Of a stretch of 64,000 nt of DNA, positions 43,582 to 55,450 are shown piece by piece. Each line of letters begins with the position of its first letter. Positions within the stretch are counted from its first letter, which is position 1. Where the stretch lies: positions 9,914,572-9,978,571 of the forward strand of contig JAJEKV010000005.1 of the NCBI GenBank assembly GCA_021234155.1, read 5' to 3'. Origin of the DNA: Isoetes taiwanensis. Lineage: Eukaryota; Streptophyta; Lycopodiopsida; Isoetales; Isoetaceae. The notes under the pieces were generated by a model. That model was not told the DNA's origin. It did no database searches and was given only the letters and a program-made list of their open reading frames with translations. The translations under genes and the position numbers were made by a program.

Positions 43582-45097
43582 TTGAAATCTAAAACTGAAA
43601 CCTGCATAATTGCATGTTCTTCTATTTCCTCGTGTTGTATTGCAGAAGAGGGGAGGGATGATGCCAGGAGTGGTTATGTTAAAGAAGGGGCCATGATGGA
43701 AGACCCACTAGATTGCGTTGCAGTTGAAGAGGTTGTAGGCAAATTTGCCCATATGGCCGAGAAGTGTGAGAATGCCATAAATTTGGCTGGGGCCATGCAA
43801 AATTGTCGAGAATTCAGAGCACCTTTTGGAAGTATTGTTGATGGATTACAAAAGATTGTCAAAGACTAAGAACAAGGCCAAGAAAGGGAGATAGCTTCGA
43901 TTCAACAAACCAAACTTGACGTTGCTCATAAAGCCCACAAGGAAGGGGCTAATCTATGGGCAACTGCAGCAATTGCAGCCGTAGAAGCATTGGCCCATTC
44001 TGGCACTGCGGCATCTAATGCAGCCATAGCCACAAACAAAGAGCACACAAGAGGCAACAAAAGCAAAAGATATTTATGTGATGAAATCTATTCCACACAA
44101 AAATCCCATGGATGTTGAGATGAGATTGGATTTGGAAGAAATGGTTGTAAGGCCAAGAATAGGGCAGCTAAAATCACGTCAAAAGATGATAATGATGTCG
44201 AAATTGAAGACCAATTGCTTGGAAACCGGATTGCTAATCATGCCCATGAAAATCCACGGATGCCAAGACATGTTGCAGAGACAAATTTTGGGGTTGCCAG
44301 ATACAGCAATAGAAAACCCGGTGCAGATGGAGACATTGTTGAGGCTCACCTTAAAGAACAAGTCATTGGAGATAGACAGAAGGAAGTCGTGCCCCAAGTG
44401 GATAGCAAGATAAAGCCCACAAGGAAGGGGCTAATCTATGGGCAACTGCAGCAATTGCAGCCGTAGAAGCATTGGCCCATTCTGGCACTGCGGCATCTAA
44501 TGCAGCCATAGCCACAAACAAAGAGCACACAAGAGGCAACAAAAGCAAAAGATATTTATGTGATGAAATCTATTCCACACAAAAATCCCATGGATGTTGA
44601 GATGAGATTGGATTTGGAAGAAATGGTTGTAAGGCCAAGAATAGGGCAGCTAAAATCACGTCAAAAGATGATAATGATGTCGAAATTGAAGACCAATTGC
44701 TTGGAAACCGGATTGCTAATCATGCCCATGAAAATCCACGGATGCCAAGACATGTTGCAGAGACAAATTTTGGGGTTGCCAGATACAGCAATAGAAAACC
44801 CGGTGCAGATGGAGACATTGTTGAGGCTCACCTTAAAGAACAAGTCATTGGAGATAGACAGAAGGAAGTCGTGCCCCAAGTGGATAGCAAAATTCCAGAA
44901 AAAGAAAGAATCTCCAAGAAGGGATGGCGCCTCGAGAATTTAAGGGCATGAAGGCAGTTAATATTACAGCAAGTAATTTTGATGCTGCACAAATGATTAT
45001 TGTTAGTATCGAAGCTAATGAAGAAGAAGCTGGAGACCTAGATCTTGGGGCAGAATTGACACTAGAAGATCTATATGCTGACATTGGAAATCTTTAG
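43582..45097 (+). pseudogene. Unrecognised gene-like region with an internal tandem duplication
   Basis: 43582-43869 is open (95 codons), with an amphipathic helix pattern VGKFAHMAEKCENAINLAGA. After one TAA the same frame continues ERE-IASIQQTKLDVAHKAH and then an Ala-rich stretch ATAAIAAVEALAHSGTAASN. The 482-bp duplication then repeats part of it. The final small frame 44924-45097 (57 codons) is acidic (EEEAGDLDLGAELTLEDLY). The composition suggests helical or coiled protein, but no family is recognised. Fragmentation and duplication argue that it is not functional. Confidence 0.35.
43928..44890. repeat. 482-bp tandem duplication, two copies
   Basis: 43928-44409 and 44410-44890 appear identical by eye; the encoded open frames are the same up to the right border. 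The first copy ends GATAGCAAGA and the second GATAGCAAAA. Such identity means a very recent event or an assembly artefact. Confidence 0.95.
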
Positions 45098-45621
45098 CTC
45101 TAGGGAGGGTCCACAATCCCAGATGCAGATCATGGAAAAGCTTACTTGAAAGGTACTTGTGAGTCTTTTAATGCAGACAACATAATCTTTAGATGCTCAA
45201 GGGAGGGAAGATTAGATGATGTGAGCAATCTAAAGAATGTTGTAAGAAATGGCACAACCTAAGAACTTGGAATATGGCGTTACTCCTTTTGCATGCAAAA
45301 AGAGAGAAATTTTATTTTATGGGATCTTTGGTATGACTTTGCCAATGATCATGAAATGATCCAACTAATCCTAGAAGGCAACAATAAGAATCTGTTCCTA
45401 AAGGAAGTTGTAAGTATCATTGGAAGAATGTTACTCTCTAAACAAGTCTCTGAAATAATGACATGCCAGTCAGATATAAGGCATGATCGAAGATGTAGAA
45501 GGAAGGATAAAATCCTTCAGTACCAGGCTTAAGATTGTTCCAGATGCTCACCATCTTGAATTTGTGGTGCTTGGTCATTTTGCACATCAGTTGGGAGTTG
45601 TCCAGGTAAGGCCTCCCATAG

Positions 45622-46995
45622 CTAGTGCACTTCTGCCATGTCAAACCCTTCCATTGGTGCATCTGGATGGCACTCTTCTCCAGCCTGCTCCCGGCCTTCT
45701 GTAAGGTCTTCAACATGCACCCTCCCAAACCTGGTACACTCTTGGCCTGGCTTAACTTTTTCCTGGTCAAAGGGCCAAATATCAGTGGCCCTAAAACCTG
45801 CCTTGATGTTGTGGGGTGTTAGGCCACATGCAATTGACTGTGAAATCAATTCTGCTATCTCCTCCCTTTTTGGCTCTGCCCTCCCTTTGCTAACCATGTA
45901 GGCAGATCTAAGTCTCTTGAATGATGCCTTGAAAGGGGAAAAACATGCCACATTAAGAGGTTGAAGCCGATGAGACGTGTGTGCAGGCAATAAGGCAAAG
46001 TGAATGCCCTTCTCTCTCAATATGACTTCTAGATCTACATGGCTGCCATGACCATCCAAAATGATAAGGTGAGGCTGATCTGGGGATATACCTCCTGGGA
46101 CTCTTGCTGCAAAATGTGACAGCCATGATTTAAACAATTCTGATGTCATCCAAGCTGAAGTCTGGACAGCCTGAATGGCACCCTCTTCACATCTTGCAAT
46201 GTTGTCCTGCCTCATTCGACTACCTTTAAATATGTACATGTCGGGGATCCTATACCCCTCAGCATTTACACATACCAAAATTGTTACCCACTCCCTGTTG
46301 TTCATGACGACCTCACTCACCCTGTTTCCCTCCTTCCTAGCTATGATTTTCAACCCCTTCACTTTCCCTGTCTAAATTCCAGTCTCATCAGCGTTCCAAA
46401 TCCTTGAGGCGTGGAAGACAAATTCAGCATAAATCTGCTTAAGCCCGACATAAAAGTTGTTGAGGTTCTCCTGGGTCATGGCAGGAGCCCTAGCTACATC
46501 TAGGGTTTTTGCACTCCTGAGTGCAACTTCGGGATGTCTTTGCTTAAATAGCTTCCACCACTTACTGCCTGGTACTCCAGATATCCCACAAGACCCCCCT
46601 GCTCTAGCCATCTCTGCTGCCTTTTTCTTGACCGCAGATAGGGTAACTCCCATTTCTTGCTCTGCAATGCTAAGGGCCCAATTAACTAGCTCCTCCTCTT
46701 GGAGAGTTGTCAATATTTATGGATGGTTTGTTTGCTTGTGGGTTGTTCTATCATATAGCCAATCTTGGATTGTGGATTCTGTTATACCAGACCTCCTTGA
46801 TGCCTTTCTAATCGAAATGCCTAGTTCACTTACCTCTTCAAGGATGTCCACCATTTGCTCCTCAGTCCATTGGTCTCTCCTACTCGGCCTCCTCGGCATT
46901 GGACTGGTAGCATCACTGCCTTGTGGTGCCCTCTTCTTTGTCCTAGGCACACAGACTCTTAGATGATGCCGGTCTCCTGGTACCTCTATCAGCAT
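45622..46995 (-). pseudogene. pogo-like transposase pseudogene (CENP-B-type HTH plus DDE_1)
   Basis: The minus-strand frame runs from about 46995 to 45622 with two in-frame stops (46717-46719 TAA; 46372-46374 TAG after NADETGI). An N-terminal helix-turn-helix (WTEEQMVDILEEVSELGISI.. ending IQDWLYDR) is followed by a second helical region with GSKWWKLFKQRHPEVALR, the CENP-B-type DNA-binding part. The catalytic domain has the first Asp in NADETG and the second in IILDGHGSH. The third motif reads LQPLN, where family members have LQPLD. Thus the enzyme has lost a catalytic residue as well as its frame. It is the best-preserved member of the family whose relics lie at 7.1 and 10.0 kb. Confidence 0.85.
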
Positions 46996-46999
46996 CGGT

Positions 47000-48740
47000 A
47001 TCTCTTCGTGCCCTTGTCGAAACCATGGCTGCCTTCGTGTTCTTCGATGCCTCTTCTCGAGAGCATATGAACTATGAAGCGAGGGCAGGATTTTATGTCC
47101 ATGGAAGCCATAGCGGGAGTCGGAGAATTGAATTCAGAAGAATGCAATCGAGTGCTAGGTTTGGGTGCCAAATCGTTAAAGGCATTGAATTCGTCTTTCA
47201 ATCGTCATGCTCAGGGTATTTTCTCCTGCACGGATATGGACATCCATTGCATGGTGCTTGGGACCCGAATTCACGACAGAGGCACTGACACGGTTGGTGG
47301 ACGCTGGTGTCACAGTTGACGGAGACCTAGTCGATGACACCTGGCCACAATATGGCAGTCCGTAGACGGGTGGACCCACGGCAGCATGGAGCTTAACCGC
47401 GAAGGGATGGGGGGCTGACTCATGCTCCGAGATGGGGTCACGGCAAAGGGCAACCATACCCTAGTAACTCAAATAATAAGATAAGAATGAGTTGGACTGC
47501 TAATTTTAAGTCACAAATCTAGTTCCATCCAGCCTGCCTTCGTACGGCTGTTCTTGTCTCTACAACCTAAATTCAACACTTATAAAATAGCATCCAATAT
47601 CTAGGTCAAAGGCTCTGAATTAGTTAAAAGCTCACTTAGATAACTGTATGGATAGATGGAGAGAACCTGAACATCTTTATCTTTCCTTGTTCACATCTAC
47701 ATAAGAAAGTGCGTATTTAGATTAGGTAAGACTATTCTTAATCAGACGGATCATATGCTTGAGCCACCTGCTCGATCCCTGTAGTCGTAATCATCCAATG
47801 ACCCCGGATATCAGTCTGCATCTACAGCAACATTGCCAAAATGGAAGTATCTCTAACTTCGACCTGTGCCAGTTGATACCAGAGATGTGGCATCAGTCTT
47901 CACAATCCTCCTCTTTATATTCTATTTTGGCTTGCTCTTTCCAGCCTATAGTAGAATAAAAATCATAGAGCGAGCCTTAGGAAAAAGTATGAAGAACTTT
48001 CTGCTGAAAAAAGCCCTTACAGCATTGTTACGACATATGTTCTATGTGTTACTGCATCCTAAAATATGACATGGGTATTTCCTTATCACATTTGCTTCAG
48101 AAAAAGTCACATTCAAAGTTTATAGCCATATAATAGGCCAGCTAGAGCTACATTCCCTTATTAGTAGACTCGCCATCTATATTCTATCTAAACTCTATCA
48201 TCCACCACTCCTTGTAGATTCACCTTGATAATTGCGGGCAACCAACCGTCTTAGTACAATCTACATGAATTCATAATAACGGGCATAGACATTACTATAA
48301 ATCCAAGGTAGTAATAATCTGACAAACAAGAAGAAAGTTGGCAAGCAAAGAATCTAATGTACCTCCACCGCATTCAGATGCACCGTATTCAGGTCTAGCA
48401 AATTTTATAGATAATGGAACAACGCACTTGGGGTTTGTAGACAAAGAAGGCATTACCTGAGGTAGCTCTGTAAGGTAAGGCAGCTCTGTAAGCTAGGTAG
48501 TGAGCCGGAATTGTATGCAAGGACTGAATTAATGGATTTCGAAAATCATATGTGGCTCACGTAATAACGATGCCCACTATGGGCCGAGGAAGCCAGGTTA
48601 AAAGGTCATTACTTTGAGCTTGAACAATCGTGCAAACACGCAATCTTGAAGAAGCTTGCATGCGATTTCGTATAAGGGAATGTCAAGCACGTGGAACCCA
48701 AACCGATGCCGTTAGGCGGAGGCGTGGTTGACACGTGGGA
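47000..48740. other. No supported gene
   Basis: Overlapping short open stretches on both strands near 47025-47460 follow a locally GC-richer patch but carry no motif. The rest is AT-rich. Confidence 0.45.
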
Positions 48741-48752
48741 CATTCCCGTTAC

Positions 48753-49519
48753 GTGGAAACCACCTACCAAATATTCTGTGCAAAAAAAATTTCCTTCTTT
48801 GTTCCTCCTGCCGGTAGGCTCGAGGTTGTATGGCAATGGCCGATTGATCTTTGGAGGCACTCTTGGAGGGCGCCTTTAATTTATGTTCTTAGATTAGCAG
48901 CTACTCTAGCAGATTAGTAACTTGCTTGGAAGTTTAGCAGCCATCTTGAAGTTCTTGCAGCAAAAGTTTGAGAGTTCTGTGAGATTAGCAACCATTTTGT
49001 AGTTCTTTTAACAAAACTTGAGTTTTATGAGATAGCAGTTGTTCAGAGATAATGGCAGATGTTCAGAGATATGGCAGGACATTTCGTCTGCAAATCTAAC
49101 CAACCTTGTTTCTGGTCCATCCCTATTTTATTTGCCTTGTGTTGCTTAAAAATCAAACCCCTGTTTTCTTTTGCCCTGTTTTGTTTGCCAAACCCCTATT
49201 TTGTTTGCCTTGATCCGCCCTATTCCTGTACAAATCAGATAAAGCTCTTATTCTATTACAGATCTTTTGTTGCCCCTTTGTTGCAGATCTGTGGCAATGA
49301 AAAATTAGATAAGAATTTTCAAGCTCCAAAGCATTTAGGCGTTGCACTTTTGCTGCAAATACAGAATGTCAACTTGAATGTAATGCAAATACAGAATGCA
49401 ATGCAAATACAGAATGTCAACTAGAATGCTACCCAAATGGCAATTCCAGGATTGAATTTTTGCCACGTGGCAAACACTGATTGGGAGATACGACAGAATA
49501 TTTGATAGGTGGTTTTTAC
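48753..49519. repeat. Opposed ~27-bp repeats about 0.7 kb apart
   Basis: GTGGAAACCACCTACCAAAT..TTCTGT at 48753-48779 is matched, with two or three changes, by the complement of 49493-49519. The arrangement suits subterminal inverted repeats of a small DNA element, but clear outer ends and a target duplication were not found. Confidence 0.5.
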
Positions 49520-49626
49520 GTTTCCGCCCTGCCCTTGCCCCTACCGCTGCCTCTGTCACCGCTTGAAAATGCGGATTGCGTATCCACCTTCCTTGTTTGC
49601 GAAAAAAATTTCTATCGTGCAAGTCT

Positions 49627-49700
49627 CACAAACCCCACACCAAATCCCAAACAATCGAAGTGTGACAAACCCCACACCAAATCTCAAACAATCGCATGAC
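49627..49700. repeat. ~37-bp tandem repeat, two copies
   Basis: CACAAACCCCACACCAAATC..CAAACAATCG is present twice in succession. Confidence 0.85.
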
Positions 49701-50039
49701 AACAGTTGGGTCGCCAGTTTTGTCTGGCGTGCATTTTAATACCGACACGTGCCACCCCACAATAACACGGAATGGAAGTTCGGTGCCCATTCCGCTCATC
49801 TGGTAGGCAGCCAGTCGATTAGGACAAGGTATATAGGTTGAGTGTCGGTTTGCTGCAGCTCGCCCAACTGTGCAAAATTGGCAGAAGATTCGTGCAAATG
49901 AATCAAGCAGCCGAATCAAGTAAAGATCTGTGCGGAAGAAAACACCGGAAGAAATGGCAGCGGATCTGTGGAAAACAACGGAAGAAATGGCAGCGGATCT
50001 GTGCAAAACGGCAGCAGATCATCTCCTTTATGCAAAAGA

Positions 50040-50235
50040 AGGTGTCGAATGTGTGCTTGAACCTGCTCAAACTCGCCTATCTATGCTTAAACCTTGTGAA
50101 TCTGTGCTAAAACTCACTGATTCTGTGCCTAAACTCGCCAAATCTGTGCTTAAACTCGCTTATCTTTGTTTAAACCTTCTGAATCTTGCCAAAACTCATC
50201 GAATTTGTTCCTAGACTCGCTAAACTATGCTTAAA
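50040..50235. repeat. ~22-bp degenerate tandem repeat
   Basis: Units of the type CTGTGCTTAAACTCGCC(A/T)AAT are repeated about eight times. The open frame crossing them is a product of the repeat. Confidence 0.8.
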
Positions 50236-50260
50236 ACTGGATCCCCAACTTCTCTGTTGT

Positions 50261-50368
50261 AGGGGATTGGCATTTGGTCTGCCATTCACTGTTTATCTGG
50301 TGGGCTGCTCCCGGCTGCTGCCGGTCGCAGCAGCCACCGGATAAACAGGGAATGGCATCCATTCCCCT
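50261..50368. repeat. Fold-back element, about 108 bp
   Basis: GCCATTCACTGTTTATCTGG..GCTGCT pairs with AGCAGCCACCGGATAAACAGGG..GGC. The pairing extends outward through AGGGGATTGG and CCATTCCCCT. A GCTGC-rich loop closes it. No target duplication is evident. Confidence 0.9.
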
Positions 50369-51289
50369 ATACATTAGAAAATATGATGCGTAATGGCTAA
50401 CTCATAACAACGAACTAACGGCTAACCTAATACTAACCCAATTAACTGCTAACCTAATACTAACGGGGCTAGTTTTGGTCTAATACTAACGGGCTTAGTT
50501 TTGACCAAAAATTATAACTATTTGGGGAAAAAAAAAAAAAACTCTGAGTTCATTTTTTCCTCCTGAACACAGTGGTTGCATTATCATGCGGGCCAGATGC
50601 GTGGAACATGCCGAAAATGCTGAAAGTTATGTCCTCTCTATTTCTTCTCTGCCGACTGTCGCCATTGCAATCTCAGAGCCCATACAGGCAGGTAGGCAAA
50701 AATTTTTTCCTTCCATCATTTCTGTTGCATATATATAATCGATACATTTCACATGTTGCATGTATACTGAATCACAGGTCTGTTCTGTTGCGTTATAACT
50801 TATTGGTTGGGGCTATGACTGCCACAGTGACACTACTGCCACTCATTCATTCTTATTAGGTTATCATTTTTCATTCTATCTATTGCTATTCTTATTTTTA
50901 TTCTAGTACTAAATGGTTAGAGCCATCTATCTACTATCTGTTACTCTGTTCAGCGTGACAGGTTCGAGTTGCAACCATGATAGGATAGGATAGAGTATAA
51001 TTTTAGATTATTTTATTGCAAATTCTTAGTCTGCATGCTGAAATCATTCTACCTGATATACTGAATTTTCAAAATTTGATTTTTTTTTTGTGGATTGAAA
51101 CTAACTACGTTAGTATATTTGAGCATAACTAGTTAGACTATTATACGTTAGGCATTAGCTAACTCCTAACTTCTAACTATGCATCCATGTATCCTATATT
51201 ATAAGGTTTTAATATAAGTCGATAGTGCATCGAGCCCTATATTGAACAAATCAGATTAATCTATGCCACGTGGCATCATCTCAATTATT

Positions 51290-51610
51290 CCAACTTCTTT
51301 TCTTTAGGGTTTTTCTTTTGTTTTCGTAGCATCTATCGAACTATGGCGGCCCGACCCATGGTGATGGTGCAAGCAGCAGAAGGATCTACAGAAACTGGGG
51401 TGGTTCCACTGTCAGATGTGTTGAAGGCTCTAATCCGGATAGATATGGTGCAAGTTTTTCTTGCAAAAAAAAAGAAACGGCAACCCTATGCCGTGAACAC
51501 CCAAGCAGAGCACTAGACTTCTGTTGAATCATAGTGCAGGGTAGGGTGTGTGGTCTGGAGCAGTAGCAGCGGGTCTGGAGCGGGTGGGATTGGGGCAGCA
51601 AAACTGAGGC
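51290..51610 (+). pseudogene. RPL4: Ribosomal protein L4 (uL4) 5' fragment with promoter remnant
   Basis: ATG 51343 opens MAARPMVMVQAAEG, then VVPLSDVLKALIRIDMV and RQPYAVNTQAEH before TAG 51514. Plant cytosolic L4 begins in just this way, with ARPLVTVQ, LPDVMKAPIRPDIV and SRQPYAVSKKAGHQTS in that order. After the stop the same frame still resembles the next L4 residues, with a Gly-rich stretch and another TAG, and then decays near 51610. Upstream, TTTAGGGTTTTTC (51304-51316) is a telo-box of the kind found in plant ribosomal protein gene promoters. Only the first ~90 of about 400 residues are here, so it is a captured or truncated fragment. Confidence 0.75.
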
Positions 51611-52034
51611 AGTCAAAATTTTTGAAATTGGGTTCTGCCATAACGCTGGGTCAACACTACATCAATAGGTATAAATGTACATTTTATCGGCAATCCTACT
51701 GCTAAAAATGTTTCCTCAAAATCTCTTCAAGGCAAAGGCTTTTCAATCCTAGACAATAATAGATCTCTTGTGTTATTTGTTTGGGCCTCATGCCTCTTTT
51801 ATCCTCATGGATAGTAAAATTCAATTTAGTTCAATTTAATTCTATTATCAGATAAACAAATTTAAACACTGTTTTTTTTTTAGGAACTGCTATTCAACTG
51901 TTTGTGCAGTTCCTGACGAAGATGAGAAAACCAAGCAAGCAACTTTACAAACCAAAGCCAGGTAATTTAATTTTTGCTTCACAGTTTGCCCGATTTCAAA
52001 GTCTGATAGTTTGTTAATTTGATGCAGTGTTCGT

Positions 52035-52452
52035 CAATATTCAGTAGTTTTAATTGTGGAGCACTTGCTCGAATATAGACTTCCAAAGCAGTGCTACATG
52101 AAACAGCTTCTAACAGTCCTTCATTACTGCCCCATTAACCAAATTATACATCTAGATATTAAAGTTGCAAAGTAGATATTATGGTGGAAACCACTTAATC
52201 TCTAAAAACTTCTATTTTTTTGGAGATGTGTTTAGTTTTATGGGTTTCTTATTTTTCCAGGATCCAATCCATTGATTGCCAGCAATAGAAATCTGAAGCT
52301 TGCTGGTTTTGGACTTGCAAGATATTTCCGATGCAATCAGAATGTTGTGATACAGGTGATTATAGTTCAATGATGCTATTGACATGTGGTCTATAGCATG
52401 CATTGTTGTCGAGCTTCTTCACGGAAAGCCTATCTTAACTAGAAAAGACGAG
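52035..52452 (+). pseudogene. CDKC-type protein kinase fragment with introns retained
   Basis: Three exon-like pieces read in order. The first (52035-52171) has QCYMKQLLTVLHYC and NQIIHLDIK, corresponding to the kinase catalytic loop, where HRDIK is usual. The second (about 52260-52355) has NLKLAGFGLARYF, corresponding to the metal-binding DFG segment, with Asp replaced by Gly. The third (52381-52452) has DMWSIACIVVELLHGKPIL. The set matches plant cyclin-dependent kinase C (YMKQLLTGLHYCH.., LADFGLAR, DMWSVGCIFAELLHGKPI). A splice acceptor (TTTTTCCAG before 52260) and a GAG|GTAGAT donor at 52452 show that genomic DNA, not mRNA, was copied. The lost DFG Asp and stops make it inactive. Confidence 0.75.
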
Positions 52453-54260
52453 GTAGATTATGTAACTTATATTGCTTCGTAATCTGTTGACCATATTTTC
52501 TTCGTTCAATTAAGTCTACTGCTATTTTACACGGTCATTTCGAAGCCGAGCATATTAGCAGGATATATAATTTTTGCGGATCAGCTGAAGAGAGTAATTG
52601 ACCTAGAGTGTCAAAGCCACCCCATTAATTCATGGATCAGAGGGCATGAATTTGCCTTTTCAAGGTGGCAACAAATGGAGTTTTTATTTGGCACACAAAG
52701 ATGGACACCATTAGATGATTATGTAGAGATAAAAAATCAAGGTGAATTACGACCTTCTGCAGACTTTGCACTGCTCTCCATGCACAATCGATACGACAAG
52801 ATCCATGCTTCAAGATGCTATAGCTAATCAGACATGATAAATCAGGGTAAATTATGGCCTTTTGCAGGCTTTGTGCTTGGTGCTATCCATGCACCCAATA
52901 TGACAAGATGTTAAACATAATACACTGTTTGCTTTAGGATGGTATGCCAACCAGGTAGAGATTCATCCGCAGTGCGTTAGTTTCTGCCCAGTGCTTTAAT
53001 TTTTGCATGGTTGTTATTCGATCTTGTGTGGAAGTTATTCAAGATTATGATAATTGACGTGGCTTAGGGAGTGCATGGAGGCAATTAGAGGTGCATATTA
53101 ACACAGCTAAAATAGAGTTGTTAATGCGTGTACAGTGTACAATATAAGATCATTTACAACGATCGCATGTGCTTGCCAAAATTGGAGGTCAAATGGAGAT
53201 CTTTTTTATAAGTTAAATTTCTATCAAGCATCTTAGCTTGCTGGGATTGCCATCTGACTTGGCTTTACCAGATTGGAGCATTTTGTGGATGATGAAGAGT
53301 TTTATATAAATTTGTTTCCTGTCTACACATACTTCGAGGCTTTTTTGAACATCTTATGATTCAAAGTGGACGGTAATGCATCATTGTATATTGTGGTTAA
53401 AGTATAATTTAAGTTTTATGAGCTTAGCTAATATTTTCTTCTATTGATGTCGTATTGCTCTTATGTTCCTTTTTAAACTTTCAAACTTCAGCTATACAAA
53501 GACTCGGAATCTACAACATATGGTCAATGTTTTGAGTCTAGAGTACAAGCTCATCTATTGCAACCTACTACTGCTAACCACTTAATACCTATTGGACATA
53601 AACATCTCAATGAACTAATCAAAATAAGCATTATTTATTATACCCTATTCAAGGCAATGCATCTACTATTTTAAGAACCTATATAAATTAGCTCATATAT
53701 ATATATAATCCATCATTTAGAAAACTTAGCACATCAACATAAGACAAGGAAAGAAAGAAATAAACAACTGAAAAGCAATTTGTATGGACGTTACAAAATT
53801 GGACTCGGTGTTTCAAGGGAATGTGGTTGCCTTGGTGTTTCAAGGGAATGTGGTTGTAGCATTGTCTATGCAAAGCTCAACCAACTATTTCCAAAGTCAC
53901 GAGCTTAATTCGTGGGACAACAAAGTGTTCACCTTTTCATAAGATTTTCATAAGGAGGGATTTTTATGTGCATAAATTCCTTATATCCGTGCCTTATGTC
54001 TCGGCCATGAGATATTCCTTATTGGTCTAGTATGCCGATAAGAAGACATCAAAACACCCATGAGTTGCATATAAGACTTCAGTTCACTTCTTTGAAAGAC
54101 CAATATTAAGATTAAATGTCTCTGGGGTTCAAGTCTTTGGGGTCTGTCATATGTACTCATGGATGTTGCCAATGTGGCATGACATAAAAATACTACCTAC
54201 CTACCTACCTATCTAAAATCCAAATGTCGTGTTTCCAACTTTTGCCCAGCAATGCTGGGC
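52453..54260. other. No supported gene
   Basis: AT-rich. A partial direct repeat occurs at 52735-52915 (AATCA(A/G)GGT(A/G)AATTA..TGCA(G/A)(A/G)CTTTG). A 26-bp tandem pair (GGTGTTTCAAGGGAATGTGG) lies at 53810-53860, and a (CTAC)n run at about 54194-54212. Confidence 0.5.
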
Positions 54261-54269
54261 ACCGTTACT

Positions 54270-55450
54270 AGTTTACAATATATAATATTATATCAAAACC
54301 AAATCCAAAACCCAAAAAAAGCTTTGCCCCCTACGAGCAACCCAGAGCAACCCAAACAAAAGGCTTTGCATGAAGCTACAAAAGGCTTTGCATGAAGTTT
54401 ATTAAGCTACAGTTTTCAATTCCAGTGTATAACTAAATGTCATGCACCACTTGATGTGTGTTAATTTGCTCTCATAACATAGTAATAGAGCATCTTTAAC
54501 AGCAACTCTAGGCAAGTGCACAGCAGATCACAGAAGACTTCTATTCAAACAGTTGACGAGGGTCACTAGTCATGTGGATTTGAGTATCCATTATTCCAAG
54601 AAATTTTCCAAAGGGACCCAACTGAACGACAATTAGTCGACTGTAATTGATTTGTCGTTTTAAGTTTTCAACGCTTGTGACAGCAAGAGATGGGCCTGGG
54701 TCGTCAGGAATTGACTGGGCAAGCCGGGTTGGTGGCAAGCATGGGCACTGGTCTGAATTGACTTGGCCTGCTATGCATGTGTGCTTCGTTCTATGCCTGT
54801 GAATATAAATGGAGGAATTCGAAGGAAGCGGATTAAAGCTGAAGATGGGAAGGGCCTTTATCTGGCGCTTTTATACTCATTCTCATCACTTTTCTGTTGT
54901 GCTTGGAATTGTCCAATGCTCAGTCCTGTCCGCCTCCGCCGCCCGGTTCCTCTCCCCAGCCGTGCGATCCAGCATCGCCTTCGAATTCAAACACTCCCCC
55001 ATCGCCCCCACAGTCCATAGAAATGCCATTTCTCAACCATACCCTTAATCCCTCGGAATCCTGAAACCGATCCCTACATTTTGGTTTGGATTATTATAGG
55101 TAAGTGTATTTTTACTTCATGCCTTGAATTTTTGCATGCCTTGGAGTTTCATAGTTGGAGTTGGAGTTTCATGGTCATAGTTGGAGTTGGAGTTTCATGG
55201 TTGTGTGAATCCATAGTAGATTTTAGCCATGGCTTACTTATGGCTCTTGGATTCACCCCAGCAACAACTCATGGCTTCATGGAATCTCCGCCTCACACAT
55301 AGATTCGTCCAGATATATTGAATCTATGTTTAGGCAAATGGTATTTCTGAATATCTTGTACTACTATGATTTGAGTAAATTAAATACTTTTGTTATGAAA
55401 TCTATGTGGAGGCAAGCTATGAAATTTCTGAATAGCTAATAGTACTATGA
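54270..55450. repeat. Dispersed repeat A, copy 2 (partner 23885-24780)
   Basis: Same order of blocks as at 24 kb, with an extra ~350 bp between the TATAAATGGAGGAATTC block (54807) and the GGATTCACCCCAGC block. The extra part includes an open frame from ATG 54809 (79 codons) with an Arg/Ser/Ala-rich, organelle-targeting-like composition, followed by GTAAGT at about 55099. The 65-codon minus frame 54738-54541 is shared with copy 1. Tandem GGAGTTTCATAG/GTTGGAGTT words lie at 55140-55200. Confidence 0.75.
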
